Positions 23,453-31,406 of a DNA stretch of 37,755 nucleotides are shown piece after piece. Numbering within the stretch: the stretch's first letter is position 1; the number at the start of each line of letters is the position of its first letter. Location of the stretch: the NCBI GenBank assembly GCA_003343995.1, contig QAKE01000022.1, positions 1 to 37,755 of the forward strand, given 5' to 3'. The notes beneath the pieces are model-generated. The model was not told the DNA's origin, did no database searches, and saw nothing but the letters and a program-made list of their open reading frames with translations. A program made the position numbers and the translations under genes. This DNA is from Bacillota bacterium (GTDB taxonomy: Bacteria; Bacillota; Clostridia; Christensenellales; Borkfalkiaceae).

Positions 23453-24595
23453 GAAACCATGATGAATTATAAACTATACGGCAACGGAATCGATGACGAT
23501 ACGTTCGCCATCCAAACACTGCTCGACGGGGCGGAAAACGTAATCAGACTGCCGAAACCGCAGAAAAATTATCTCATTTCCGCAACGCTCGAAATCGGCT
23601 CGAACAAAACGCTCGTTTTGGAAAAGGACGCCGTTATCCGCCTTGCGGATCACTCGGACTGTCTGATGCTGAAAAACAAAGCCGACGGGGAAAATATCGC
23701 CCTTATCGGCGGAATATGGGATATGAACAATTTAAATCAAAAACCCAACCCCGTCGTAAGAAAGGTCGAAGGCGACAGGCTGGATATTTACGCGGGCAAC
23801 GCGGAATGCGAGGCGGAGATTTTCGACGAAAAAATCCGCACGGCAACGCGTTTTAACGACGGCGTTTATTTCGGGTTTTTAATGGCGTTCAGCGGGGTGA
23901 AGGGGCTTACGGTGAAGGACGTAACCTTTAAAGATCCCGTCACGTACGGCTGCTGGTTCGGGCGCGTCGATACCTTCACGGTGGAAAATATCGTATTCGA
24001 TTACAACGACGGCAATCCGTATCCCGTGAATATGGACGGACTGCATTTCCACGGGCATTGCCGCAACGGCGTGATCCGCAATTTAAGCGGCGCGTGTTAC
24101 GACGATATGGTGGCGCTTTCCTCCGACGAGTTTATCGAAGGGGACATCGAAAACGTCCTCGTGGAAAATATCGAAACCTACGGCTGTCACAGCGCGGTGC
24201 GGCTTTTGGCGGTCAACCGTTGCGTGCGCAACGTTACGATCCGAAACATAAAGGGCACGTTTTACCAGTATTGCGTGGGTTTTACGAAATATTACGCGAT
24301 GGGCAACGGTACTTACGGCAGATTTGAGAACATCGCGGTGGAGCATTGCGAGGTTTCCAAAGCGCCCATGCTGAAAAAATACAAAAAGGACGCAAGCCAC
24401 CGCTATCCGCTCTTTTATTTCCAGACGGAAACGAAGTCGGAAAACGTTACAATCAAGGATATCGTGCGCAACGAAACCGATTGCGCCGTGCCGCTGATCG
24501 GCGTGGAGGACGGCGCGGATATCGGCGGCGTAACGGTGGAAAACGTCACGCAGAATTCCGCCGTCGGCGCGCCCGAACTGTTCGGCAAAGCGTAA
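23444..24595 (+). CDS. Right-handed beta-helix protein, GH28/pectate-lyase-like
   Basis: A 383-residue protein without a signal peptide. YGNGIDDDTFAIQTLL is the typical opening of the pectate-lyase/polygalacturonase beta-helix superfamily, followed by repeated strands such as GVKGLTVKDVTFKDP, TFTVENIVFDYNDG, VLVENIETYGCHSAVRLLAV and VTIRNIKGT. The region VNMDGLHFHGHCRNGVIRNL and YDDMVALSSDE resembles the GH28 active-site stretch (N-x-D ... G-D-D), so it is probably a cytosolic glycoside hydrolase or epimerase-like enzyme on an imported glycan. The start is uncertain: ATG 23444 has GGAGAG close upstream, while ATG 23459/23462 would fit a leaderless mRNA. It is first in the five-gene operon ending in fucI. 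Confidence 0.75.
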   Translation: MYTETMMNYKLYGNGIDDDTFAIQTLLDGAENVIRLPKPQKNYLISATLEIGSNKTLVLEKDAVIRLADHSDCLMLKNKADGENIALIGGIWDMNNLNQKPNPVVRKVEGDRLDIYAGNAECEAEIFDEKIRTATRFNDGVYFGFLMAFSGVKGLTVKDVTFKDPVTYGCWFGRVDTFTVENIVFDYNDGNPYPVNMDGLHFHGHCRNGVIRNLSGACYDDMVALSSDEFIEGDIENVLVENIETYGCHSAVRLLAVNRCVRNVTIRNIKGTFYQYCVGFTKYYAMGNGTYGRFENIAVEHCEVSKAPMLKKYKKDASHRYPLFYFQTETKSENVTIKDIVRNETDCAVPLIGVEDGADIGGVTVENVTQNSAVGAPELFGKA

Positions 24596-24615
24596 ACATA
24601 AAAACGGAGGAAAAG

Positions 24616-25323
24616 ATGATTAAAATTTTGGCGGTGGGCAACAGTTTTTCGCTGGATGCGACGGCGTTCATCGAACCGATGTGCGATGAAATTTTCGTGC
24701 GCAACCTCTATATCGGCGGGTGCAGTCTGGAAACGCACTGCCGTATGGCGGACACGGGCGAAAGAGGATACGTCTATCAGCAAAACGGCGAAACCGTGAA
24801 ACCTATTTCTCTCGAGGAAGCGCTTACGGCGGAAGCGTGGGATTTCGTCACCGTTCAGCAGGTGAGCGGGCTTTCCGGCGTAGAGGAAAGTTATTATCCG
24901 GATTTGACGAAACTGCTCGCCTATATCCGAAAATTCACCTCTGCGGAAATCGTCTTGCACGAAACGTGGGCGTACGAAACGGGCAGCGATCATCCCGATT
25001 TTGCGCGGTACGGTAACGACAAAAAAGAGATGCACCGTAAAATCAAAGAAACGTATGCGCAGATCTCCCGAAGGGAAAAATTAAAGACGATTTTAACGGG
25101 CGATCTCATCGAAAAGCTGCGCGGATACGATTTTTACAACGTGAACAAGGGCGGAATCAGCCTTTGCCGCGACGGATATCATCTGAGCTTTTATTACGGA
25201 AGAATGGCTGCCGCCGCGCTTTGGATTAAATTCTTTACGGGAAAAGCGCCGTCGTTTTTCGAGCGCGGCGATTTATCCGAGGGCTATGCCCTCATCCAAA
25301 AATGTTTGGGAGAAATGGAATGA
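24616..25323 (+). CDS. SGNH-hydrolase-like protein (DUF4886 type)
   Basis: A 235-residue protein beginning MIKILAVGNSFSLDATAF, with GNSFS (block I, nucleophilic serine), and ending with a block V-like DGYHLSFYYG that supplies Asp and His. This is the layout of the SGNH/GDSL esterases, in the DUF4886 subgroup often found beside glycoside hydrolases. A role in removing acetyl or similar esters from sugars is likely but unproven. The ATG at 24616 follows GGAGGAAAAG. The open frame runs further upstream but that part overlaps the previous gene. The stop overlaps the fucosidase start (ATGA). Confidence 0.8.
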   Translation: MIKILAVGNSFSLDATAFIEPMCDEIFVRNLYIGGCSLETHCRMADTGERGYVYQQNGETVKPISLEEALTAEAWDFVTVQQVSGLSGVEESYYPDLTKLLAYIRKFTSAEIVLHETWAYETGSDHPDFARYGNDKKEMHRKIKETYAQISRREKLKTILTGDLIEKLRGYDFYNVNKGGISLCRDGYHLSFYYGRMAAAALWIKFFTGKAPSFFERGDLSEGYALIQKCLGEME

Positions 25324-26516
25324 ACTACATCGAGAGGTTTGAAAAACTCGGTTTCGGACTATTCGTGCATTTCGGCTTGTTCAGCGTGCTGGGCAAAGGG
25401 GAATGGCATTGGATATATTGCACCGAAGCGGAACGCGAAAGATACGTAAAATTGCCGCAAAAGTTTCGCGTTAAAGCGAATTGGGCGAAAGAGCTCGTTA
25501 AAATCGCTGAGGATGCGGGGTGCAAATATATCACGCTCACGACGCGCCATCACGAAGGGTTTTCCCTTTACGATACCTGCGGGCTTTCCGATTACGACGC
25601 GCCGCATTCCGCCGCGGGGCGGGATTTGATTAAGGAGTTTGTCGAGGCGTGCCGCGAGCGCGGCATAGTGCCCTTTTTCTATCACACGCTGCTCGATTGG
25701 CATCATCCCGATTATGAAAAGAATTTCCCCGCGTATATCGACTATCTCATTGCGAGCGTGGAAATCCTCTGCAAAAACTACGGCCCGATCGGCGGTTTAT
25801 GGTTCGACGGCATGTGGAACAAGCCCGACGCCGACTGGCAGGAGGACAGGCTTTATAAGACCATTCGCAAATATCAGCCCGAAGCGATGATCATCAACAA
25901 TACGGGCTTGAGCGAGCGCGGCAAAGTCGGGCATCCGGAAATCGACAGCGTTACCTTCGAGCGGGGAAAACCGCGTTTCGTAGATAATTCCGACCGTCCG
26001 CGCGCGGGGGAAATGTGTCAGGTGTTAAACGACCATTGGGGCTATGCGAAGGACGATATCAACTTTAAACCGATCAGGGAGCTTCTGGGCGATCTGGTGG
26101 ATTGCCGTGCCTGCAACTGCAATTTTCTTTTGAACACCGGTCCGAAGGGAAACGGGGCCGTCAATTCCGCCGACGCGGCGATGCTGCGCGCAATCGGAAA
26201 GTGGGTAAAGAAAAACAAGAATTTTATCTACGGCGTTAAGCGTTCCGACATGGCGTGCGAGGGCTGCGTCGTTCTGCGCGACGATCGATACGAATATATC
26301 GTCGTAAAAGACGTGCAGATGCAATCGGATGAAAACGTAACGGAAATCGTAGGGGCAAGGGAAGTCGTTCTGCCCGCCGGCGTCAAGGCGAAAAACGCCT
26401 GCTGGTTGGATAACGGGGAGAAGATAAAGATCGAAAACAATCGCTTTGAAGCGGCATCCTGCGCCTACGGAACGAGCTTGTGCTTGAGAGTCGCAAGAAT
26501 AGAAAGGATGAGGTAA
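25320..26516 (+). CDS. GH29 alpha-L-fucosidase, intracellular
   Basis: A 398-residue retaining fucosidase that frees L-fucose from glycans. It starts MNYIERFEKLGFGLFVHFGLFS, then the substrate-binding TTRHHEGFSLYDT, and the nucleophile Asp163 in GGLWFDGMWN, all family-typical. The acid/base cannot be placed with certainty. There is no signal peptide and no C-terminal carbohydrate module beyond a short beta domain, so it acts in the cytosol. The start overlaps the SGNH gene stop by four bases and the next gene begins directly after its TAA. With fucI downstream, fucose release and use are encoded together. Confidence 0.92.
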   Translation: MNYIERFEKLGFGLFVHFGLFSVLGKGEWHWIYCTEAERERYVKLPQKFRVKANWAKELVKIAEDAGCKYITLTTRHHEGFSLYDTCGLSDYDAPHSAAGRDLIKEFVEACRERGIVPFFYHTLLDWHHPDYEKNFPAYIDYLIASVEILCKNYGPIGGLWFDGMWNKPDADWQEDRLYKTIRKYQPEAMIINNTGLSERGKVGHPEIDSVTFERGKPRFVDNSDRPRAGEMCQVLNDHWGYAKDDINFKPIRELLGDLVDCRACNCNFLLNTGPKGNGAVNSADAAMLRAIGKWVKKNKNFIYGVKRSDMACEGCVVLRDDRYEYIVVKDVQMQSDENVTEIVGAREVVLPAGVKAKNACWLDNGEKIKIENNRFEAASCAYGTSLCLRVARIERMR

Positions 26517-27617
26517 ATGTTAGTTGTTTCCAAGCGATTGCTGGCAAGATTCTATTCGGAAAAACGATTGTGGCAAGGCATTCCGTCCATCGAAAAATCG
26601 CGTAAAGGCAGATTGTTCGCGTCGTTTTACAGCGGCGGAACAAAAGAAGAATACGGAAATTTTTGCGCGGTAATAAAGAGCGATGACGACGGAAAATCGT
26701 GGAGCGAACCCGTTCTCGTCGCATACAACGGAAAAGCAAGCCGCTGTTACGATTCCTGTTTATGGATCGATCCTTGCGGGCGTTTGTGGTTTATTTGGAA
26801 CACCATGCCGGAATTTATCGCGTATGCGTCCGTCTGCGAGGATCCGGATGCCGAAGCTCTTAAATGGGGAAAGCCGTTCCCGATCGGCAACGACGTCATG
26901 CTGAACAAGCCGACTGTTTTGAAAGACGGGCGATGGCTGTTTCCCGTGGCGGTATGGGCGGAAAACGTTTACGTGATGGAGGGCGTCGTGTCGAAGAGAA
27001 AGGATCGCCTTGCGTTCGCTTACGAAACGAGGGACTGCGGCAAAACGTTCCGCTGTCTCGGCGGCGCGGACGTGCCGGGACGGTGGTTTGACGAGCATAT
27101 GTTTTTGCAGCGGAACGACGGCAGTATCTCTATGTACGTCCGTACCAAGTACGGCATAGGCGTTTGTCATTCTGCGGACGGCGTAAAATGGTCCGAGGGC
27201 GAGGACAGTAAACTCAAAGGTCCGAATTCCAGATTTTTTATCCGCAGGCTGAAGAGCGGAAACGTGCTTTTGATCAATCATGTTCATTTTAACGGCAGAA
27301 ATAATTTAACGGCGCAATTATCGCTGGACGACGGGAAAACGTTTGTCGGCGGACTGTTGTTGGACGAGCGGTGCGACGTGTCGTATCCCGACGGAACGCA
27401 AGACGGGGAAGGATATATTTACGCGATATACGACAGGGAAAGGGGCTGTTTTAAAAAGAGTTTGGAAGAAAACCGTCGGTGCGCAAAGGAAATTCTCTTT
27501 GCAAAGTTTACGGAAAAGGATATTCTGGCGGGTAAAATCGAAAGCGCGGGCGGAATGTTGAAGCAAATCGTCAGTAAATTGGATAACTATAACGGTAAAG
27601 ATTTATACCGAAATTAA
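26517..27617 (+). CDS. Asp-box (BNR) sialidase-like protein
   Basis: A 366-residue six-bladed-propeller-type protein with no signal peptide. Asp-box motifs are seen as SDDDGKSW (residues 55-62), TRDCGKTF, SADGVKW and SLDDGKTF. The region where sialidases carry the arginine of the FRIP motif reads WQGIPSIEKS, so the first catalytic arginine seems to be absent. The enzyme is therefore probably not a true sialidase but another glycosidase or lyase of the same fold. It is the fourth gene of the operon; the ATG abuts the TAA of the fucosidase gene, preceded by AGGATGAGG. Confidence 0.75.
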   Translation: MLVVSKRLLARFYSEKRLWQGIPSIEKSRKGRLFASFYSGGTKEEYGNFCAVIKSDDDGKSWSEPVLVAYNGKASRCYDSCLWIDPCGRLWFIWNTMPEFIAYASVCEDPDAEALKWGKPFPIGNDVMLNKPTVLKDGRWLFPVAVWAENVYVMEGVVSKRKDRLAFAYETRDCGKTFRCLGGADVPGRWFDEHMFLQRNDGSISMYVRTKYGIGVCHSADGVKWSEGEDSKLKGPNSRFFIRRLKSGNVLLINHVHFNGRNNLTAQLSLDDGKTFVGGLLLDERCDVSYPDGTQDGEGYIYAIYDRERGCFKKSLEENRRCAKEILFAKFTEKDILAGKIESAGGMLKQIVSKLDNYNGKDLYRN

Positions 27618-27629
27618 AAGGAGCAAAAA

Positions 27630-29402
27630 ATGAAAGCGAGAATCGGAATACGGCCGACCATCGACGGCCGCTGGGGCGGCATCAGAGAAGGCTTGGAAGA
27701 ACAGACCGTGCAAATGGCGAAGGACGCGAAAAAACTCATCGAGGACAACGTGTTTTACGCCGACGGAACGAGGGCGGAGGTCGTCGTTTCCCCTTGCACC
27801 ATCGGCGGCGGCAAAGAAGCGTACGAGTGCGAACAATATTTCGTAAAGGAAAACGTAACGGCAACGCTGACGGTAACGCCCTGCTGGTGTTACGGTACGG
27901 AAACGATGGATTTAAACCCGCTCACCACAAAGGCGGTTTGGGGTTTCAACGGCACGGAGCGTCCGGGGGCGGTGTATCTCGCCGCCTGCATGGCGGCGCA
28001 CGCGCAGAGGGGCTTGCCCGCGTTCGCCATCTACGGCGAGGATGTGCAGGACGTCGGCATGAGCGGCATCACGCCCGACGTTGCGGAAAAGATTTTGCGC
28101 TTTGCCCGCTGCGCGCTGGTCGTGGGGCAGATCAAAAACAAGGCGTACGTTTCCATAGGTTCGGTGGCGATGGGCATCGGCGGAAGTTTCCTCGATGCGA
28201 ACATGATGCAAAAATATTTCGGCATCCGCGCCGAATGGGTGGATATGACGGAAATTCTGCGCCGTATCGATTTGGAAATCTACGATAAAACGGAATACGA
28301 AAAGGAGCTTTGCTGGATTAAGAAGAACTGCAAAGAGGGCAAGGACCACAACGGCGGCATCTGGGAACAGAAGGATTTCACGCGCGAGGAGCTGGATAAA
28401 CAGTGGGAGTTCGCGGCGAAGATGACGCTCATCGTAAAAGATATCATGCTCGGCAACGAAAAGCTGAACGAAATCGGCAGGCATGAGGAGGCGCTGGGCA
28501 GAAACGCGATCTTCGCGGGATTTCAAGGTCAGCGTATGTGGACGGACTATAAGCCGAACGGCGATTATACCGAGGCGATCTTAAACAGCACGTTCGATTG
28601 GAACGGCAAAAAACAGCCGCTTATCTTGGCGACGGAGAGCGATAACTGCAACGGTCTTGCGATGCTGTTTGAAAATCTGTTGACGGGCAGGGCGAGCGTG
28701 TTTGCCGACGTGAGAACGTATTGGAGCCCCGCGGCGGTGGAGCGCTGCACCGGCTGGAAAGCGGAGGGTAAGGCGAAAAACGGCTTTATGCACTTGATCA
28801 ATTCGGGCGCGGCGGCGCTCGACGGCACGGGCGCAAGCAAGGACGAAAATGGCAATTCCGTGATGAAACAGTGGTGGAACGTGACGGAAAAGGACATTTC
28901 CGCCATGCTGAACGCGACGGAATTTTCGCCGGCGAACAGGGGATATTTCCGCGGCGGCGGATTTTCGAGCACCTATTCTACGGAAGGGGAAATGCCGGTA
29001 ACGCTGGTGCGCGTGAATATGGTGGACGGCATCGGTTATACCATGCAGATCGCCGAGGGCTGGACGGTGGAACTGCCCGAAAAGGTGAACGAAACGCTGC
29101 TGAACAGAACGGACAGAACGTGGCCGAGCACGTGGTTCGTGCCGCGTCTGAACGAAACGAACGCCTTTTCGAGCGTATACAACGTAATGGCGAATTGGGG
29201 CGCGAACCACGGCGCCTTCGTGTACGGACATATCGGCAGGGATTTAATTACGCTGGCGAGCATGTTCCGTATTCCCGTATCGCTGCACAATATCGAGGAT
29301 AAGGACATTTACCGCCCGCATGCATGGTGCGCATTCGGCACAAAGGATCCCGAAAGCGCGGATTACCGCGCCTGCGCGCATTATAAAGAACTGTATAAGT
29401 AA
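27630..29402 (+). CDS. fucI: L-fucose isomerase
   Basis: A 590-residue Mn2+-dependent ketol isomerase that turns L-fucose into L-fuculose in the cytosol. The length and layout match E. coli FucI (591): start RIGIRPTIDGRWGGIREGLE, metal-binding Glu336 in LILATESDN and Asp360 in FADVRTYWSP (E. coli Glu337 and Asp361), and a late His in DIYRPHAWCAFG. AAAGGAG precedes the ATG. It is last in the operon, followed by a very strong hairpin. No fuculokinase or fuculose-phosphate aldolase gene is in the window. D-arabinose isomerase activity is a possible side reaction. Confidence 0.96.
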   Translation: MKARIGIRPTIDGRWGGIREGLEEQTVQMAKDAKKLIEDNVFYADGTRAEVVVSPCTIGGGKEAYECEQYFVKENVTATLTVTPCWCYGTETMDLNPLTTKAVWGFNGTERPGAVYLAACMAAHAQRGLPAFAIYGEDVQDVGMSGITPDVAEKILRFARCALVVGQIKNKAYVSIGSVAMGIGGSFLDANMMQKYFGIRAEWVDMTEILRRIDLEIYDKTEYEKELCWIKKNCKEGKDHNGGIWEQKDFTREELDKQWEFAAKMTLIVKDIMLGNEKLNEIGRHEEALGRNAIFAGFQGQRMWTDYKPNGDYTEAILNSTFDWNGKKQPLILATESDNCNGLAMLFENLLTGRASVFADVRTYWSPAAVERCTGWKAEGKAKNGFMHLINSGAAALDGTGASKDENGNSVMKQWWNVTEKDISAMLNATEFSPANRGYFRGGGFSSTYSTEGEMPVTLVRVNMVDGIGYTMQIAEGWTVELPEKVNETLLNRTDRTWPSTWFVPRLNETNAFSSVYNVMANWGANHGAFVYGHIGRDLITLASMFRIPVSLHNIEDKDIYRPHAWCAFGTKDPESADYRACAHYKELYK

Positions 29403-29405
29403 ACG

Positions 29406-29482
29406 AAAACGCCCCCGCACCGAGGGAACCGCAGACAGCCGAACGGCTGAAAGGCGGATTACGCGGTGCGGGGGCGTTTTTT
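29406..29482. terminator. Large structured bidirectional terminator
   Basis: AAAACGCCCCCGCACCG (29406-29422) pairs without mismatch with 29464-29480, then a T run. The 41-nt loop itself folds: CAGCC-GAAC-GGCTG (29436-29449) within CCGC/GCGG. It stands between fucI and the convergent AraC gene (stop at 29481). Confidence 0.85.
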
Positions 29483-30335
29483 ATTTTTGCGCGTTTTTTC
29501 TGTATTGTTTCGGGGAAACGCCCGTCGCCTTGCGAAAGACGTTCGTAAAATAATTCGGCTCGCTGTAGCCGACGTCGGCGGCGATCTCCGACACGGAAAG
29601 CGCGGTGTTTTTCAGCATGTTTTTCGCCTTCGCAACGCGCAGCGTCGTCACGTAATTTCCGATGGTGGTGTCGGTTTTTTCCTTGAAAACGTGCCGCACG
29701 TACGATTCGGAGTAGTGACATTCCCGCGCGATTTCCTCTAGCGTGATATTCCACGCGTAATTGTTGTTGATATACGTGAGTATCTTTTTCAGCGGCAGGG
29801 AATTTTTGTCGTCGGGATCTTTTTTCGTCTTGAGATAGAGCAGCTCGAACATGTCGCAAAGGGGCGAAACGAGCGTTTTCAAAAGTGTTTCGTCGGCGGG
29901 CTGCGTTTTCAGCCGAACATAGCGCGCGTCGAGCTCTTCGCCCTTCAAATCGCACCGTTCTTTGACGGCTTCGGCTTTTCTGCGCGAAAATCGGTATTTG
30001 CCGCGGTAGCCGGAAACGCTGATAAACGACAATACTTCGCCGTCGTGTTTTACGGGGAACACGTATTCTTCCACGCCCGCCCAGCAAGGTCCGTAAAACG
30101 CGCCTTTGTTGCAGCGGTCGATCAGCCCGTGCTGTTTTTCAATGCAGATTTTATGCAGTTCGGGGCGGCTTTTGATGAGCGCGCAATACCCGTTGGTGTG
30201 CGAATTATATGAAACCAGCGCGGGGAAGTAATGCGTGTAATAAAGTTTGATATCGCAAAAACTCACTTCCAAAGAAAGGCTTTTAAGATAATCGAAATAA
30301 TCGGCGATGTTTTTTACCAGCTCTTTATTTTCCAT
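29481..30335 (-). CDS. AraC-family regulator with N-terminal PocR domain
   Basis: A 284-residue regulator. Residues ~20-120 fit the PocR ligand domain, with its row of cysteines (GYCALIKSRPELHKICIEKQ, then DRCNKGAFYGPCWAGVEEYV) and a FPVKHDGEVLSFISVSGYRG strand region. Two helix-turn-helix motifs follow at the end (ITLEEIARECHYSESYVRHV and LSVSEIAADVGYSEPNYFTN, then FRKATGVSPKQYRKNA). PocR domains are named from the 1,2-propanediol regulator of Salmonella. The start lies 4 bases after the stop of the upstream AraC gene (30340), so the two are one transcript. It ends against the fucI terminator. Confidence 0.88.
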   Translation of the reverse strand: MENKELVKNIADYFDYLKSLSLEVSFCDIKLYYTHYFPALVSYNSHTNGYCALIKSRPELHKICIEKQHGLIDRCNKGAFYGPCWAGVEEYVFPVKHDGEVLSFISVSGYRGKYRFSRRKAEAVKERCDLKGEELDARYVRLKTQPADETLLKTLVSPLCDMFELLYLKTKKDPDDKNSLPLKKILTYINNNYAWNITLEEIARECHYSESYVRHVFKEKTDTTIGNYVTTLRVAKAKNMLKNTALSVSEIAADVGYSEPNYFTNVFRKATGVSPKQYRKNAQK

Positions 30336-30339
30336 AGCG

Positions 30340-31200
30340 TTAATTTTCCTGTTGTCCGCGCTTTTTTGCGAACGCCGAGGGCGTTTCTCCGGTATAGCGG
30401 CGGAAGAATTGCGCGAGGTGCGACGCCGACGCGAACCCCGTCTGCACGGCGACCTGCGTCACCGACATATCGGTATTCGTCAAAAGCTCCTTCGCTTGCG
30501 AAACGCGTATTTTCTGCAAATACTGCATGGGCGTGCAGCCGACGGTCTGGCGGAACGCGCGGATCAGATAATATTTGTTTACGAAAAATTTATCGGCAAG
30601 CTCGTCCAGCGTGATGTTCCGCACGAAGTAAAGCTCCATATACCGCTTGACAAACCAGACCGTCTGTTCCGCGGCTTTGGGGGAAAGCGGTTCTTCCGTG
30701 CGCATATTGTTTAGTCCCGTCAGCCGCAATATCAAAATCAGCAGTTCGTTCACCGAGGTGAGCACCGCCGTTTGCCAAAGCGATTTTTTGCCGCCGATTT
30801 CCGCGTCTATTCTGCTTAAATGCGCCTTGAATTCGGGAAAACGGCTGCCGAAATCGTATACGAAACTGCGCGTGAACAGCTGGTCCTCGTCCTCGGAGGA
30901 AAAGTAGATGTCGCCTAAGGAAATCACCGTATATTCCAGCGGATCGTAAGGGGCGGGAAGGGAAAGCTCCGTGTGCGGCACGTAGGGGTTGGTCAAAATC
31001 ACGCTGCCCGTTGAAATGCGGTGCTTTTTTTCGTGATCGACGAAATAACCGCCTCCGCCGGTAACGAAGATGATTTCGCTGTGCGGGTGCGAGTGCGATA
31101 CGCCCGTCCAGTCGTTTTCGTACTTCGATTTGTCGTAGGAAAGCAGTTTGTAATTCAGCTGAAAGGTCTGATTTCTGAAACTCAATATCTCGTTGCTCAT
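30340..31200 (-). CDS. AraC-family regulator with cupin domain (paralogue of 34788-35649)
   Basis: A 286-residue regulator beginning MSNEILSFRNQ. The N-terminal cupin (HSHPHSEIIFVTGGGGYFVD, then STGSVILTNPYVPHTELSLP) and two C-terminal helix-turn-helix motifs (ITLDELADKFFVNKYYLIRA; MSVTQVAVQTGFASASHLAQ, FFRRYTGETPSAFAKK) are clear. It resembles the broken regulator at 34788-35649 in layout and many residues, and would have the same length after frame repair. It is divergent from the GH112 gene, whose promoter carries a tandem repeat, and is probably its activator. The ATG at 31200 lacks a clear Shine-Dalgarno site. Confidence 0.93.
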   Translation of the reverse strand: MSNEILSFRNQTFQLNYKLLSYDKSKYENDWTGVSHSHPHSEIIFVTGGGGYFVDHEKKHRISTGSVILTNPYVPHTELSLPAPYDPLEYTVISLGDIYFSSEDEDQLFTRSFVYDFGSRFPEFKAHLSRIDAEIGGKKSLWQTAVLTSVNELLILILRLTGLNNMRTEEPLSPKAAEQTVWFVKRYMELYFVRNITLDELADKFFVNKYYLIRAFRQTVGCTPMQYLQKIRVSQAKELLTNTDMSVTQVAVQTGFASASHLAQFFRRYTGETPSAFAKKRGQQEN

Positions 31201-31230
31201 AATTTATCGGCGCGATTCGCCTACGCTAAC

Positions 31231-31259
31231 AGCATACCGCATTTTGCCGCCGTTGTCAA
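31231..31259 (-). promoter_or_regulatory. Sigma-A promoter of the two-AraC operon
   Basis: On the minus strand TTGACA (31259-31254), 17 bases, TATGCT (31236-31231). The leader to the ATG at 31200 is about 24 to 30 bases. Confidence 0.7.
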
Positions 31260-31279
31260 TCGCGGCGGGCAAAATAAAG

Positions 31280-31310
31280 TCAATATTATGATAAAATTTA
31301 TCAATATTAT
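31280..31310. promoter_or_regulatory. Tandem 21-bp-spaced direct repeat at GH112 promoter
   Basis: TCAATATTAT occurs at 31280-31289 and again at 31301-31310, 21 bp apart start to start, that is two helical turns on the same DNA face. The second copy ends two bases before the -35 position of the GH112 promoter. This is the geometry of AraC I1/I2-type half-sites, and the gene divergent from it encodes an AraC-family protein. Confidence 0.65.
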
Positions 31311-31312
31311 TG

Positions 31313-31341
31313 TAGCAATGCGCAAAAAAATGGTATATAAT
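31313..31341 (+). promoter_or_regulatory. Activator-dependent promoter of the GH112 gene
   Basis: A perfect -10 TATAAT (31336-31341) with a poor -35 (TAGCAA, 31313-31318) at 17 bp. The poor -35 with an adjoining tandem repeat suggests class II activation. The leader from about 31348 to the ATG at 31407 has AAAGAGG near its end. Confidence 0.6.
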
Positions 31342-31406
31342 TGACTTAGACGGGCGAATTTGCCGTTTGGCAAGCCGTCGGCAGAATAAGAAAAAGAGGT
31401 ACGTTT

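Noticed and set aside
26517..27617. Naming the Asp-box protein a sialidase
   Set aside because: The FRIP arginine seems absent and no sialic-acid genes are nearby; fold similarity alone does not support the activity.
29248..30087. 279-codon minus-strand ORF overlapping the PocR-AraC gene in another frame
   Set aside because: Arginine-rich shadow; the real frame carries PocR and helix-turn-helix motifs.
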